From assembly GCF_040543805.1 (NCBI RefSeq), contig NZ_JBEUMS010000009.1, positions 124,001 through 188,000 on the forward strand: a stretch of DNA of 64,000 nt, read 5' to 3'. Made by a program: the position numbers and the translations under genes. Source of the DNA: Arcicella rosea (lineage in GTDB: Bacteria > Bacteroidota > Bacteroidia > Cytophagales > Spirosomataceae). The notes below the pieces were generated by a model that saw only the letters and a program-made list of their open reading frames with translations, was not told the origin of the DNA and did no database searches. This document shows positions 36,840-45,809 of this stretch, one piece after another (within the stretch, counting starts at the first letter, position 1; each line of letters begins with the position of its first letter).

Positions 36840-38372
36840 ATGTTAAATCGTTTATTCCTTTTGGTTTTAGCGGGTTTATTGTGGAATTGCTCAAATTCGA
36901 ATAAATCTGAAACCTATACTCCTCCAGTTCCTTCTAACAAAAACGGTAAAGAATTAGCGCAAACCTACTGTGGTAGCTGTCATCAATTTCCTAGTCCCGA
37001 TTTATTGGATAAAGCCACTTGGGAGAAAAGTATTCTACCCAAAATGTCAAATCGACTTGGTTTGGAGTCGGACATTTTCAAAGTATATGGAGGTATGAAT
37101 CCAGAGGAATTACAGTTTCTTGCCGTAGCAGGAGTATTTCCTGAAAAACCTGTTATTGCCAAAGAAGACTGGGCGAAAATCATCAAATATTATATTGATA
37201 ATGCTCCAGAAAAAGCAATTCCTCAAGCCAAAAAAGAAAAGATTTCGATTGGGTTAAGTAATTTTTCGGTGAAAAAAATCGAAGGAATTGCCAATAAAAC
37301 ACCCTATGTTACTTTCGTTAAGTTTAATCCTGCCCAAAAAAGCATTTATGCGGCTTGGCGTGGAGAGCAAAGTTTCTTGAAAAAATACGATTTGAATGGT
37401 GTAATGAAAGATTCTTTGGTAGTATCAAGCCCAATTGCTGATGTAGATTTTTCTCAAAAAAATCTCAGAGTATTGACGCTGGGTATAATGGACCCTAATG
37501 ATTTTCGAAAAGGAAGTCTTTTAGAAATCACACCTCAAAAACAATCAAAACCTATTTTAGAATTTCTGCAAAGACCTGTTCAAGCTTCTTTTGGAGATTT
37601 GAATCAAGATGGAAAAGAAGATTTTGTACTTTGTAACTTTGGAAATGAACTAGGAAAATTGGCTTGGTACGATGGCGTAAATAGGAGAGAACATATTTTA
37701 AAAGAATTGCCTGGAGCCAGAAATACTTTTATCAAAGACATGAATGGCGATAATTTACCAGACATTGTGGTGCTAATGACACAAGCCCGTGAAGGTATTT
37801 TTATCTTTTACAATTCAGGTCATGGTACTTTTGAAGAGAAACAAGTACTCTCTTTCCCTTCTGTTTATGGCTCTAGTTATATGGATTTAGCCGATTTTAA
37901 TAAAGATGGCTTCTTGGATATACTTTATACCAATGGCGATAATGCAGATTTATCTATTTCCTTTAAAAGCTATCATGGTATCAGAATTTTCATGAATGAT
38001 GGCAAAGGGAATTTTAAACAAAGTTACTTTTATCCGATGTTTGGGGCTTCAAAGGCAATGGCGGCAGATTTTGATTTAGATGGCGATTTGGATATTGCTG
38101 CTATTTCATTCTTTACCGACCCCAAACAAAAACCACATGAAGGTTTTTTATTACTCGATAATCAAGGAAAGAATCAATTTAAAGTTTCAACATTTCCAGA
38201 AGCCAATCATGGTAAATGGATGGTGATGGATGTAGCAGATATGGACCAAGATGGCGACGCCGACATTCTATTAGGTTCATTTTTAAGAAGAGGCATGGTC
38301 GATATTGAAGAATTGCAGATGGAAAAGAAAATGCCTCCCTCTATGATTGTTTTGGAGAATAAGAAAAGGTAA
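36840..38372 (+). CDS. lipoprotein with cytochrome-c-like motif and FG-GAP/VCBS repeats
   Basis: Secreted lipoprotein of 510 aa: signal segment LFLLVLAGLLWNC with a lipobox-type Cys. A single c-type heme motif CGSCH (about residue 42) comes before a short helical part. The second half is a beta-propeller of FG-GAP/VCBS type with five calcium-loop motifs: DLNQDGKED, DMNGDNLPD, DFNKDGFLD, DFDLDGDLD and DMDQDGDAD. The combination suggests an envelope electron-transfer or binding protein, but no partner oxidoreductase is adjacent. The function is unknown. Confidence 0.82.
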   Translation: MLNRLFLLVLAGLLWNCSNSNKSETYTPPVPSNKNGKELAQTYCGSCHQFPSPDLLDKATWEKSILPKMSNRLGLESDIFKVYGGMNPEELQFLAVAGVFPEKPVIAKEDWAKIIKYYIDNAPEKAIPQAKKEKISIGLSNFSVKKIEGIANKTPYVTFVKFNPAQKSIYAAWRGEQSFLKKYDLNGVMKDSLVVSSPIADVDFSQKNLRVLTLGIMDPNDFRKGSLLEITPQKQSKPILEFLQRPVQASFGDLNQDGKEDFVLCNFGNELGKLAWYDGVNRREHILKELPGARNTFIKDMNGDNLPDIVVLMTQAREGIFIFYNSGHGTFEEKQVLSFPSVYGSSYMDLADFNKDGFLDILYTNGDNADLSISFKSYHGIRIFMNDGKGNFKQSYFYPMFGASKAMAADFDLDGDLDIAAISFFTDPKQKPHEGFLLLDNQGKNQFKVSTFPEANHGKWMVMDVADMDQDGDADILLGSFLRRGMVDIEELQMEKKMPPSMIVLENKKR

Positions 38373-38395
38373 TATGAAATAGCCAACAAAAATAA

Positions 38396-38421
38396 AAAGC
38401 CGAGATAAGAATCTCGGCTTT
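38396..38421. terminator. bidirectional terminator between VCBS and asd genes
   Basis: AAAGCCGAGAT (38396-38406) pairs with ATCTCGGCTTT (38411-38421) around an AAGA loop, flanked by A- and T-rich sequence. It serves convergent genes on both sides. Confidence 0.88.
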
Positions 38422-38451
38422 CATTTTACTATCAAACAAACCTGTAAACTA

Positions 38452-39444
38452 CTAAATAAGATTGTTTTTAGCCAAATACTCTACAATTTGCACAGCGTTT
38501 GTAGCAGCTCCTTTACGAAGGTTATCAGCTACAATCCACATATTGATGGTGTTTGGTTGAGTTTCATCACGACGGATACGTCCAACAAAAACTTCATCCT
38601 TACCATGTGCATTGATTGGCATTGGATATACAAAATTCTTAGGGTCATCTTGTAAAATGATTCCCTCTTCATTTGCTAAAATATTTTTTACTTCTTCTAC
38701 ATCGAAGTCGTTTTCAAATTCAATATTTACTGCTTCAGAGTGTCCACCAATTGTTGGAATACGGACTGTAGTAGCTGTTACTGCAATCGAATCATCCAAC
38801 ATGATTTTCTTGGTTTCATTCACCATTTTCATCTCTTCTTTGGTATAACCATTATCCAAGAATACATCAATATGTGGTAAAACGTTCAAGTCAATTTTGT
38901 GTGGATATACCGCAGGAACGTCTGTACGTCCTTCACGTTCTGCAAATAATTGATCAACCGCTGCTTTTCCTGTCCCAGTTACTGATTGGTACGTAGAAAC
39001 AACTACACGCTTGATTTTATATTTTTTGTGCAAAGGATTCATTACTACAACCATTTGAATCGTAGAACAATTCGGGTTGGCAATAATTTTATCTTCTGCT
39101 GTTAAAGTAAAAGCATTAATTTCTGGTACTACTAGTTTTTTAGTAGGGTCCATTCTCCAAGCTGAAGAGTTATCTACTACTGTAATGCCTGCCGCTGCGA
39201 ATTTAGGAGCTAATTCCAAAGATGTACCACCACCTGCCGAGAAAATCGCCACGTTTGGTTTCATCTTAATAGCATCATCAAAACCAACAACGGTGTACTG
39301 TTTACCCTTAAATTCTACCTGTTTACCTACTGAACGCTCAGAAGCTACTGGAATGATTTCTGTTACTGGGAAGTTACGTTCCGCTAACACTTTAAGGATT
39401 TCGCCACCGACCAAACCTGTGGCTCCGACTACTGCTACTTTCAT
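38452..39444 (-). CDS. asd: aspartate-semialdehyde dehydrogenase
   Basis: NADPH-dependent enzyme that reduces aspartyl-4-phosphate to aspartate semialdehyde, the branch point to lysine/diaminopimelate, threonine and methionine. 330 aa, cytoplasmic. Rossmann motif VVGATGLVGGEIL at residues 5-17; catalytic Cys126 in NPNCSTIQM; C-terminal conserved segments HSEAVNIEFE and VGRIRRDE. Full-length with a well-placed ATG. Downstream of the 165-aa gene on the same strand (40-bp gap). Confidence 0.96.
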   Translation of the reverse strand: MKVAVVGATGLVGGEILKVLAERNFPVTEIIPVASERSVGKQVEFKGKQYTVVGFDDAIKMKPNVAIFSAGGGTSLELAPKFAAAGITVVDNSSAWRMDPTKKLVVPEINAFTLTAEDKIIANPNCSTIQMVVVMNPLHKKYKIKRVVVSTYQSVTGTGKAAVDQLFAEREGRTDVPAVYPHKIDLNVLPHIDVFLDNGYTKEEMKMVNETKKIMLDDSIAVTATTVRIPTIGGHSEAVNIEFENDFDVEEVKNILANEEGIILQDDPKNFVYPMPINAHGKDEVFVGRIRRDETQPNTINMWIVADNLRKGAATNAVQIVEYLAKNNLI

Positions 39445-39484
39445 TTTTAAAATTGATTATGAATTGATTTATATAAAAAAATGC

Positions 39485-39982
39485 TTAAAAATTATGTCTT
39501 AACCCTATCCCCACTACCGCTTGATGTTCGGGTGTGGTTTGAATATTCAAACCGATTTGGTTACTACTGATTACTTCGTTATACCGATTAATTGCCTTTG
39601 ATAAATGTATGTTTGACTTTACATTTAAGTAGGAAGAAATCAATAAAGTACTCCCCACGGTTGACCAATAAAAGCCACTTGATACTTTATCTCTATTGAA
39701 AATCGTATAAAGTGAAAGTCCTGCGGGAACGATATTAATCAATTTTACTAACTTTTGTTGTTGTTTGTAAGTCAGAAATTCCAGATTTACTTTTGGGTCT
39801 CTTGCTTGCAACAATGGTATTTGTAGAGCCGAAGCATTGTCGATTATTTGTCGGTCATAAATGAATTTTACGCCAAATAATTGCCTTTTTACTGCAATCG
39901 GATACAAAGTTCTTTTTTCTTCCTGAGCAAAGGTTTTGAAACCTACAAACATCAAAAAGCCTATTAAAATCTTAGTTTTCAT
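39485..39982 (-). CDS. exported hypothetical protein (165 aa)
   Basis: Unrecognised secreted protein. The signal peptide MKTKILIGFLMFVGFKTFAQ is clear. The mature part is Lys- and aromatic-rich, has a hydrophobic patch around IVPAGLSLYTIF and no cysteines, and ends in GLRHNF with a terminal aromatic residue, which would fit a small beta-rich or outer-membrane-associated protein. It is 40 bp upstream of asd on the same strand, which does not by itself suggest a shared role. Confidence 0.65.
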   Translation of the reverse strand: MKTKILIGFLMFVGFKTFAQEEKRTLYPIAVKRQLFGVKFIYDRQIIDNASALQIPLLQARDPKVNLEFLTYKQQQKLVKLINIVPAGLSLYTIFNRDKVSSGFYWSTVGSTLLISSYLNVKSNIHLSKAINRYNEVISSNQIGLNIQTTPEHQAVVGIGLRHNF

Positions 39983-40183
39983 GGTTTCTTTCTTATGATT
40001 TATCCTTCAAATAAATCACAGGGTTGAATACTCTTCTGAATCGTTGAAATTTAATTTCCTTTAGAAGTCAGGGAAAATAAAAAGTTTGCAAAATTACTTG
40101 ATAAAATTGGAAGAGAAAAGGAATATCGTGGGAATAGTAGAGTGAATATGTAGGAAATGTTGTTTTTTATTGAAATTTTGCTT

Positions 40184-40756
40184 TTATCCGAGCGAATAAA
40201 GTCGATTTGGCGTAATACAGTAGTCAATTTTGATGTCAAAGTCATTCATATCGTCGATTGTAGGAATTGCTTCTTCAAGACATAAACCAATTTTAATAAG
40301 GTCTTCAGAACAAGTTTGGAGGAAACGATCATAGAAACCTTTCCCATAACCCACACGATTTCCTTGCTCGTCGAAAATCAACAAAGGAACAAGTACCATC
40401 GATATTTCAGAAGGAGTAATTAATTCACCAGAAACAGGTTCTGGAATTCCCCATTTATTTTCAACAAGCTTTTCTTCGTTATATAGAAAATGTTCCATTT
40501 CGTAAGTATTCGGAATACATCTTGGCACAACAATTTTTACTTGTGGAAATTCATCTTGAATTCTTTTAATCAACAAAAAAGTATTGATTTCATTTTGCTT
40601 GATAATCGGCAAAAAAACATGCAAATATTTTACCGTAGAAAGATTGAAATGCTGAAAAAAAAGCTCAACAATCGCCTGACTTTTTTCATGAATAATTTCT
40701 TGAGAAAGAGCTTTTCGTTTGGAAAGGTAATATTTTCTGAGTGTTGGTTTGTTCAT
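40184..40756 (-). CDS. 5-formyltetrahydrofolate cyclo-ligase
   Basis: Cytoplasmic ATP-dependent enzyme that converts 5-formyl-THF to 5,10-methenyl-THF, part of folate housekeeping. 190 aa, normal size. N-terminal TLRKYYLSKRKALSQE; ATP/folate site with the conserved GYGKGFYDRFL; a preceding VLVPLLIFDEQGNRVG stretch. Start ATG at 40756. Single gene between the exported hypothetical and the large M14 peptidase. Confidence 0.93.
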   Translation of the reverse strand: MNKPTLRKYYLSKRKALSQEIIHEKSQAIVELFFQHFNLSTVKYLHVFLPIIKQNEINTFLLIKRIQDEFPQVKIVVPRCIPNTYEMEHFLYNEEKLVENKWGIPEPVSGELITPSEISMVLVPLLIFDEQGNRVGYGKGFYDRFLQTCSEDLIKIGLCLEEAIPTIDDMNDFDIKIDYCITPNRLYSLG

Positions 40757-40924
40757 TTTAAAAGCTTTGAGTTATGAGCAATGAGCTTTTGTATTTTAAT
40801 AAAATTTAATCAAAAAGCCCTTAAATTTCTAAACTACATTAGAAAATTTAAGGGCTAAATTGATAATAAATCTTAAGCTTTCAAAAACAGATTCCGAAAC
40901 CCGAAATCACCAATCCAAAATGGA

Positions 40925-43477
40925 TTAATCTTCATCTCCGCCACGCACTCCTGAAAGTATCGTTGAGCCAAAGAAAATAGCATTCAAGAATAATTTGTTT
41001 GTGCCGTACCAGAATGCTCTGAAATTTGGATTATCTGTCATCACAATTACTTTTCCCGCTCCGAAAGACGTTGCTACTACCGAAGGAGTATTTTTCATTA
41101 ATTTCTTGTTTCTTTCGGTTACGTAACCACTCACAAGCGGGTCATTTGTATAAATCAGTGGCGCATTGTATGGGTCTTTAATTTTCTCTAAGTAAATATT
41201 ATTGTCTCTGAAAACGCTTAAAGTTTGGTCTTTATAACCATAACCAATTGGGTGCGTCGGGTCTAATTTTACTTGGAAAATCGCACCACTTGTTTGTTGC
41301 GCACCTTTGTAGCGTTCAGCCAAAGCATAAGGTTTTGCAGTAGCTGTATCAGCAGGAATCGTTTTGATTTTTACAGGTGATAAACCTTTGGCAACAGCCC
41401 ATTCTACAGCATCCGTCAAAGTAATCAACGTTCCGCCATTGCGTACCCACGTTTTGATTTTCTCTTCATTCAAAGTACTGTACTCTCCACTTGAAAGAAT
41501 CAAAGTATTATACTTCTCTAAACTCATGCGGTTTACTTGCGTAATATCCGACATCGTTAATGGAACATTTACTCTGGTATCCAACAAATGCCAAATTTCT
41601 CCTGCATCGTTTGGATTCACCCCTGCGCCCGTCAGCATCAATACTTTTGGCTGACGCATCGGTGCGAAATAGCTACTTCCTAAATCAATTCCCGAAGGCG
41701 TTAGTCCCGTTTGCAAAGCATAAAAATCAATACCATCACGTTCGGCAAGTGTTTGTATCAAATTTTTTAAAGCGTTAAAATCAGCTTGTTGGTTTGAGCC
41801 AAAAGTGACTTCAACCGTTCCGTAGCTAAAGTTTTTCGTTCCGCCTTCAAAAACGCCCGTGAAAGGTTCTGTCGCTACTTTTAGTTTGTAACCTTTTTTC
41901 TGCAATTCATAAGCGGTTCTTGGAGCGAAGTATCCGTCCCACTCAAACACATAACCATAAGTAGTATTGCCAATGATTTTTCCTTTCGGGAAATCATTTT
42001 TGGTCAATTTATCACCTAAAGTAGGCGCAATTTTTGCTTCAGAATAAGGTACATTAAAACAATGTGGCATCGACCAAGCCGAAATATCATAAAAAAGCGA
42101 ATCTTCAAAAGTTGTTCTTTTTTCAAAAATCCCTTGAACCAAACGGTACTGTGGTTGGCTTAATGGCACAACGAACGCTTCTCCTTTTTTGAAAGTTTTT
42201 CCGTCTAATACTTCATCTTTTGATACATTGAAAACATCAATTTCGTGTTGACGAAGAATGTTAATCATTTCCCAAACTTTTACTTTATCATTTCCTCCGC
42301 CAAAAACGAATGCTTTTGTTGCCGAAGTAGATTTTTCTTGATAGAAATTTCTTTGATAATCTAACAAATCCTGACGCAAAGCTTTAGCCGCACGCAAAGT
42401 AGAAAGTGTTGTTACAAACTGATTTCTTACAGTAAAAGCAAAGCTCATATTGCCATTTTGTGTTTCTTGCAAATGCCCACGAGAACTGGCTTGCTCAAAC
42501 AAAATTCCGATACTTCCTTGAACGTCTGGAAAAGTAGAACCTTTTCCGTAATAAAAATCATCATAACCTTCTTTCGTAAAATACAATGAACCGATTTTAT
42601 CTAAAGCCGTAGCATGAAATTTTCCGATTAATTCTGTTATATCAATATTTTTTTTCGGAGTAAGCGGATGTGTTCTCGCTGGAATGCCCGGTTGGAAAAA
42701 GAAAGAAGAGTTTGGACCCATTTCATGGTGGTCGGTCAGAATATTTGGTTTCCACTCATGGAACTTCTGAATTCTACCTTTACTTTCTGGATGTTGGGTG
42801 TAAAGCCAATCACGATTTAAGTCGAACCAATAATGGTTAAAACGACCGCCTGGCCACATTTCATTCAATTCACGGCTATTTGGGTCGGCCACTAAATTGT
42901 TACTTTTATTCGCATTTACCCAGCTTGAAAAACGTTCGCCACCATCTGGATTAATTCTTGGGTCGAGTAAAATCACCGATTCATTCAAAATAGAATCTAT
43001 TTCAGCACCTTGCGCCGCCGCCAAATAATACAAAGCCAGAACTGAAGCATTTGTACCGCTCGCCTCATTACCGTGTACAGAATAGCCCATCCAAACTACG
43101 ATAGGCATATTTTTAGTATCTAAACCAGAGGATTTATCAGGTTCAACCAATTTGTGGTGGTCGGCTTTGATTTTATCAACATTCGCAAGATTCTTTGGGG
43201 AAGAAATCGTCAGGAGTAATAATTGACGGTTTTCATAAGTACGTCCGTACTCGCTTAATTCGACTCTATCAGAAAGTTCAGCTAGTTTTTTCATGTAGCC
43301 CAAAAGTTGCTCGTGTTGAATGTGCCAGTCGCCTACTTGATAACCCAAATATTGCTGAGGGGTTGGAATCTTTGGGTCGTAGTTAATATTCTGAGGAAGA
43401 AAATAGCTGTTAGGTACTTGTCCGAAACAAGTATGAGCTAGCATAAAAAACAAAAAAGCGGCTAACCGCTTTTTCAT
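40925..43477 (-). CDS. large secreted M14 zinc carboxypeptidase with C-terminal GATase-like domain
   Basis: Exported metallopeptidase, about 850 aa. Start at ATG 43477 gives signal peptide MKKRLAAFLFFMLAHTCFGQ; in-frame ATGs at 43507 and 43561 are alternatives. The catalytic domain has MGYSVHGNEASGTN (zinc His and Glu), LDPRINPDGGERF, FDLNRDW and TDHHEMGPNSS. The C-terminal third has a class I glutamine-amidotransferase-like fold (VLMLTGAGVNPNDAGEIW, LILSSGEY, IKTWVRNGGTLITL). This domain pair is frequent in Bacteroidota. The first codons contain a terminator-like hairpin (43453-43474). Confidence 0.85.
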   Translation of the reverse strand: MKKRLAAFLFFMLAHTCFGQVPNSYFLPQNINYDPKIPTPQQYLGYQVGDWHIQHEQLLGYMKKLAELSDRVELSEYGRTYENRQLLLLTISSPKNLANVDKIKADHHKLVEPDKSSGLDTKNMPIVVWMGYSVHGNEASGTNASVLALYYLAAAQGAEIDSILNESVILLDPRINPDGGERFSSWVNANKSNNLVADPNSRELNEMWPGGRFNHYWFDLNRDWLYTQHPESKGRIQKFHEWKPNILTDHHEMGPNSSFFFQPGIPARTHPLTPKKNIDITELIGKFHATALDKIGSLYFTKEGYDDFYYGKGSTFPDVQGSIGILFEQASSRGHLQETQNGNMSFAFTVRNQFVTTLSTLRAAKALRQDLLDYQRNFYQEKSTSATKAFVFGGGNDKVKVWEMINILRQHEIDVFNVSKDEVLDGKTFKKGEAFVVPLSQPQYRLVQGIFEKRTTFEDSLFYDISAWSMPHCFNVPYSEAKIAPTLGDKLTKNDFPKGKIIGNTTYGYVFEWDGYFAPRTAYELQKKGYKLKVATEPFTGVFEGGTKNFSYGTVEVTFGSNQQADFNALKNLIQTLAERDGIDFYALQTGLTPSGIDLGSSYFAPMRQPKVLMLTGAGVNPNDAGEIWHLLDTRVNVPLTMSDITQVNRMSLEKYNTLILSSGEYSTLNEEKIKTWVRNGGTLITLTDAVEWAVAKGLSPVKIKTIPADTATAKPYALAERYKGAQQTSGAIFQVKLDPTHPIGYGYKDQTLSVFRDNNIYLEKIKDPYNAPLIYTNDPLVSGYVTERNKKLMKNTPSVVATSFGAGKVIVMTDNPNFRAFWYGTNKLFLNAIFFGSTILSGVRGGDED
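43453..43474 (-). promoter_or_regulatory. terminator-like hairpin at the 5' end of the M14 gene
   Basis: AAAAAGCGG (43453-43461) and CCGCTTTTT (43466-43474) form a perfect 9-bp stem with a four-base loop and an extra T on the minus strand. They overlap codons 2-9 of the signal peptide. It could attenuate transcription or occlude translation; it could also be a chance product of Lys-Arg-Leu-Ala-Ala-Phe codons. Confidence 0.4.
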
Positions 43478-43674
43478 TGAAATGTTGATAGGAGAATTGT
43501 TATTCATATTTATTAGTTTGATGATGATAATGCAGGATTGTAAAGGAGCTATGTTATTCACAGCTCAGAAGTATTTTAAATTTTTGAAGAGTAAAACAAA
43601 AGACACAAGAAATTTCGTTGAAGAGATTTTATAAAACCCTACAATCTTTAATGCTCAACTTACTTCTCAAAAAA

Positions 43675-44067
43675 CTAGCGTTGTTTCATCAACTTAGCTT
43701 CAATCGTTTGTTGTGTATGAGGCACTGCTCTTAAGCGTTCTTTTGGAATTAATTTTCCAGTATCAATACATACACCATAAGTGCCATTTTTGATACGAAT
43801 CAAAGCATTTTCTAATTGCGTAGAAAATTTTTGTAAACGTGCTGCTAATTGACTCATACTTTCTTTTTCTGAAGTATCAGCGCCATCTTCCATTGGTTTT
43901 GAGCTACCCGCTGTAACGTCAGTTCCTGGATCATTGCGTTTGTGCAATGCTTCACGAATGTAGTTTAGCTCTCCACGTGCGTCTTCAAGTTTGCTCGTGA
44001 TAAGTACTTCAAATTCTTTTAGCTCTTCCTCAGAGTAACGAGTTTTTTCTTCTACAATAGTGTTCAT
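43675..44067 (-). CDS. DksA/TraR-family regulator
   Basis: RNA polymerase-binding regulator of the DksA/TraR family, 130 aa. The N-terminal coiled-coil helices (TRYSEEELKEFEVLITSKL and SQLAARLQKFSTQLENALI) flank the acidic tip region with DPGTDVTAGSS. The C-terminal zinc-finger region, IKNGTYGVCIDTGKLIPKERL, keeps only one of four Cys ligands, so it probably binds no zinc. It likely modulates rRNA and stress promoters with ppGpp. A TTG-N21-TATCTTTG promoter is visible upstream. Confidence 0.88.
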   Translation of the reverse strand: MNTIVEEKTRYSEEELKEFEVLITSKLEDARGELNYIREALHKRNDPGTDVTAGSSKPMEDGADTSEKESMSQLAARLQKFSTQLENALIRIKNGTYGVCIDTGKLIPKERLRAVPHTQQTIEAKLMKQR

Positions 44068-44124
44068 ATTCTAATAGGGCTATTTGGGTTGAAGATTTTA
44101 AATTAATAGCGTTTAAAATTTACG

Positions 44125-44156
44125 CAAAGATAAATGGTTCAAACTTAAATTTGCAA
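44125..44156 (-). promoter_or_regulatory. promoter of the dksA-like gene
   Basis: On the minus strand TTG (44156-44154), 21 bases, then TATCTTTG (44132-44125). This matches the Bacteroidota primary sigma consensus and would give a leader of about 50 bases. Confidence 0.65.
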
Positions 44157-44335
44157 TATTTCAAGAATAAATAAAATTTTTCTAAAATTTTATAATTCCT
44201 TAATTTTTGAAATTAACCAATGAATATTTGGCAAATGAACCTATCTTCCATAAAGTTAAAAAGCAAAACGCAAAAAAACCTCAAAATTATGTTTTTTGAT
44301 TGAAAATCAGGTATTTCTACTTACGTTAAAAGTAC

Positions 44336-44367
44336 TTGTTTTTGTTGTTTGAAGTGTGTTATGTTTG
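44336..44367 (+). promoter_or_regulatory. promoter of gdhA
   Basis: TTG (44336-44338), 21 bases, TATGTTTG (44360-44367). The leader to the ATG at 44488 would be about 110 bases, with no recognised riboswitch. The 44068-44487 spacer holds only this and the divergent dksA promoter. Confidence 0.6.
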
Positions 44368-44487
44368 TGCATTATCAACAAAAACTAATCTCAAGCATTG
44401 ATTACCATCCATTTAGAAAAAAACAGGAAATAGTATTTTCTTAATATTACTGTTTTCAGAAGGTTGGCAGTCGATGATATAAAGACA

Positions 44488-45762
44488 ATGACTTACATAG
44501 AACCAGCTCCGATTAAGGACAAGGAAAATCCGCTAGAATCAATGATGCAACGCTTTGATAAAGCCGTTGAATTATTGGGAATCTCTGATGAAATGTATTA
44601 CATCTTAAAAGTACCTGCTCGTCAGGTAACTGTAGGGTTGCCCATTACAATGGATAATGGAAGTATTAAAGTATTTGAAGGCTATCGAGTGATTCACTCT
44701 AATATCCTTGGACCGTCGAAAGGAGGTATTCGTTTTGACCCTGCCGTGAATATTGATGAAGTAAGAGCTTTGGCTGCTTGGATGACGTGGAAATGTGCCG
44801 TAGTGGATATTCCTTATGGTGGTGCTAAAGGCGGAATTGCTTGTAATCCTCGTGAAATGTCTGCTGGCGAAATGGAACGTTTGATGCGTGCTTATACGGT
44901 TTCGATGTTAGATGTTTTTGGCCCAGACAGAGATATTCCAGCACCAGATATGGGCACAGGGCCACGTGAAATGGCTTGGCTGATGGATGAGTACTCTAAA
45001 GCAAAAGGAATGACTGTAAATGCTGTTGTGACAGGAAAACCACTGGTTTTGGGTGGTTCATTAGGTAGAACAGAAGCTACAGGTAGAGGAGTAATGGTTT
45101 CGGCTTTAGCTGGAATGGATAAATTGAAAATTAATCCTTATAAATCATCTGCGGCTGTTCAGGGTTTTGGAAATGTAGGTTCGCACGCTGCTAATTTATT
45201 GCATGAACGTGGAGTAATGGTAAAAGCGATTTCTGATATTTCAGGAGCATATTATAATGAAAATGGGATAGATATTGAAGGTGCTATTAAATTCAGAGAT
45301 TTGAACAAAGGTACTTTAGAGAATTTTCCAGGTGCTGAAAGAATCAGTCATGAAGAATTATTGACACTAGATGTTGATGTACTTGTTCCTGCTGCCAAAG
45401 AAGATGTTATTAACAATGAAAATGCACCTTATATTCAAGCCAAATTAATCGTGGAAGGTGCTAATGGCCCAACATCAGCATCTGCCGATGATATTATTAA
45501 TGACAAAGGAATTTTGGTTGTGCCAGATATTCTAGCGAATGCGGGTGGGGTAACGGTTTCGTATTTTGAATGGGTTCAGAATAGAATGGGCTATAAATGG
45601 AATTTAGACCGTATCAATCGCCGTTCGGATAGAATTATGAAAGATGCTTTTGATAAAGTATTCTTGACTTCGCAACAATTTAAAGTACCAATGCGCATTG
45701 CCGCTTATATTGTAGCGATTAAAAAAGTAGCAGATACTTATAAATTCCGTGGTGGTTATTGA
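44488..45762 (+). CDS. gdhA: glutamate dehydrogenase (Glu/Leu/Phe/Val family)
   Basis: NAD(P)-dependent reversible oxidative deamination of glutamate, cytoplasmic hexamer. Start taken at ATG 44488 (MTYIEPAP), giving 424 aa; a TTG at 44464 would add eight residues. Catalytic/substrate region GPSKGGIRFDP and CAVVDIPYGGAKGGI with the active-site Lys, PAPDMGTGPREMAW, and the dinucleotide fold VQGFGNVGSHAA. Length and motifs are those of the bacterial/archaeal NAD-type enzyme. Shares a terminator with the convergent pcrB gene. Confidence 0.95.
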   Translation: MTYIEPAPIKDKENPLESMMQRFDKAVELLGISDEMYYILKVPARQVTVGLPITMDNGSIKVFEGYRVIHSNILGPSKGGIRFDPAVNIDEVRALAAWMTWKCAVVDIPYGGAKGGIACNPREMSAGEMERLMRAYTVSMLDVFGPDRDIPAPDMGTGPREMAWLMDEYSKAKGMTVNAVVTGKPLVLGGSLGRTEATGRGVMVSALAGMDKLKINPYKSSAAVQGFGNVGSHAANLLHERGVMVKAISDISGAYYNENGIDIEGAIKFRDLNKGTLENFPGAERISHEELLTLDVDVLVPAAKEDVINNENAPYIQAKLIVEGANGPTSASADDIINDKGILVVPDILANAGGVTVSYFEWVQNRMGYKWNLDRINRRSDRIMKDAFDKVFLTSQQFKVPMRIAAYIVAIKKVADTYKFRGGY

Positions 45763-45771
45763 TAAATGTTT

Positions 45772-45803
45772 AGGATTGTCAGCTTTTCAAAGTTGACAAT
45801 CCT
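45772..45803. terminator. bidirectional terminator between gdhA and pcrB
   Basis: AGGATTGTCA (45772-45781) pairs with TGACAATCCT (45794-45803); inner bases extend the stem, and T-rich or A-rich tracts flank it. Confidence 0.82.
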
Positions 45804-45809
45804 TTATTT

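Noticed and set aside
36673..36894. Minus-strand 73-aa frame between psd and the VCBS gene
   Set aside because: It crosses the psd terminator hairpin and both gene ends, a frame shadow without a start signal.
40051..40245. Minus-strand 64-aa frame downstream of the cyclo-ligase gene
   Set aside because: It overlaps the end of the cyclo-ligase gene in another frame, with no conserved features.
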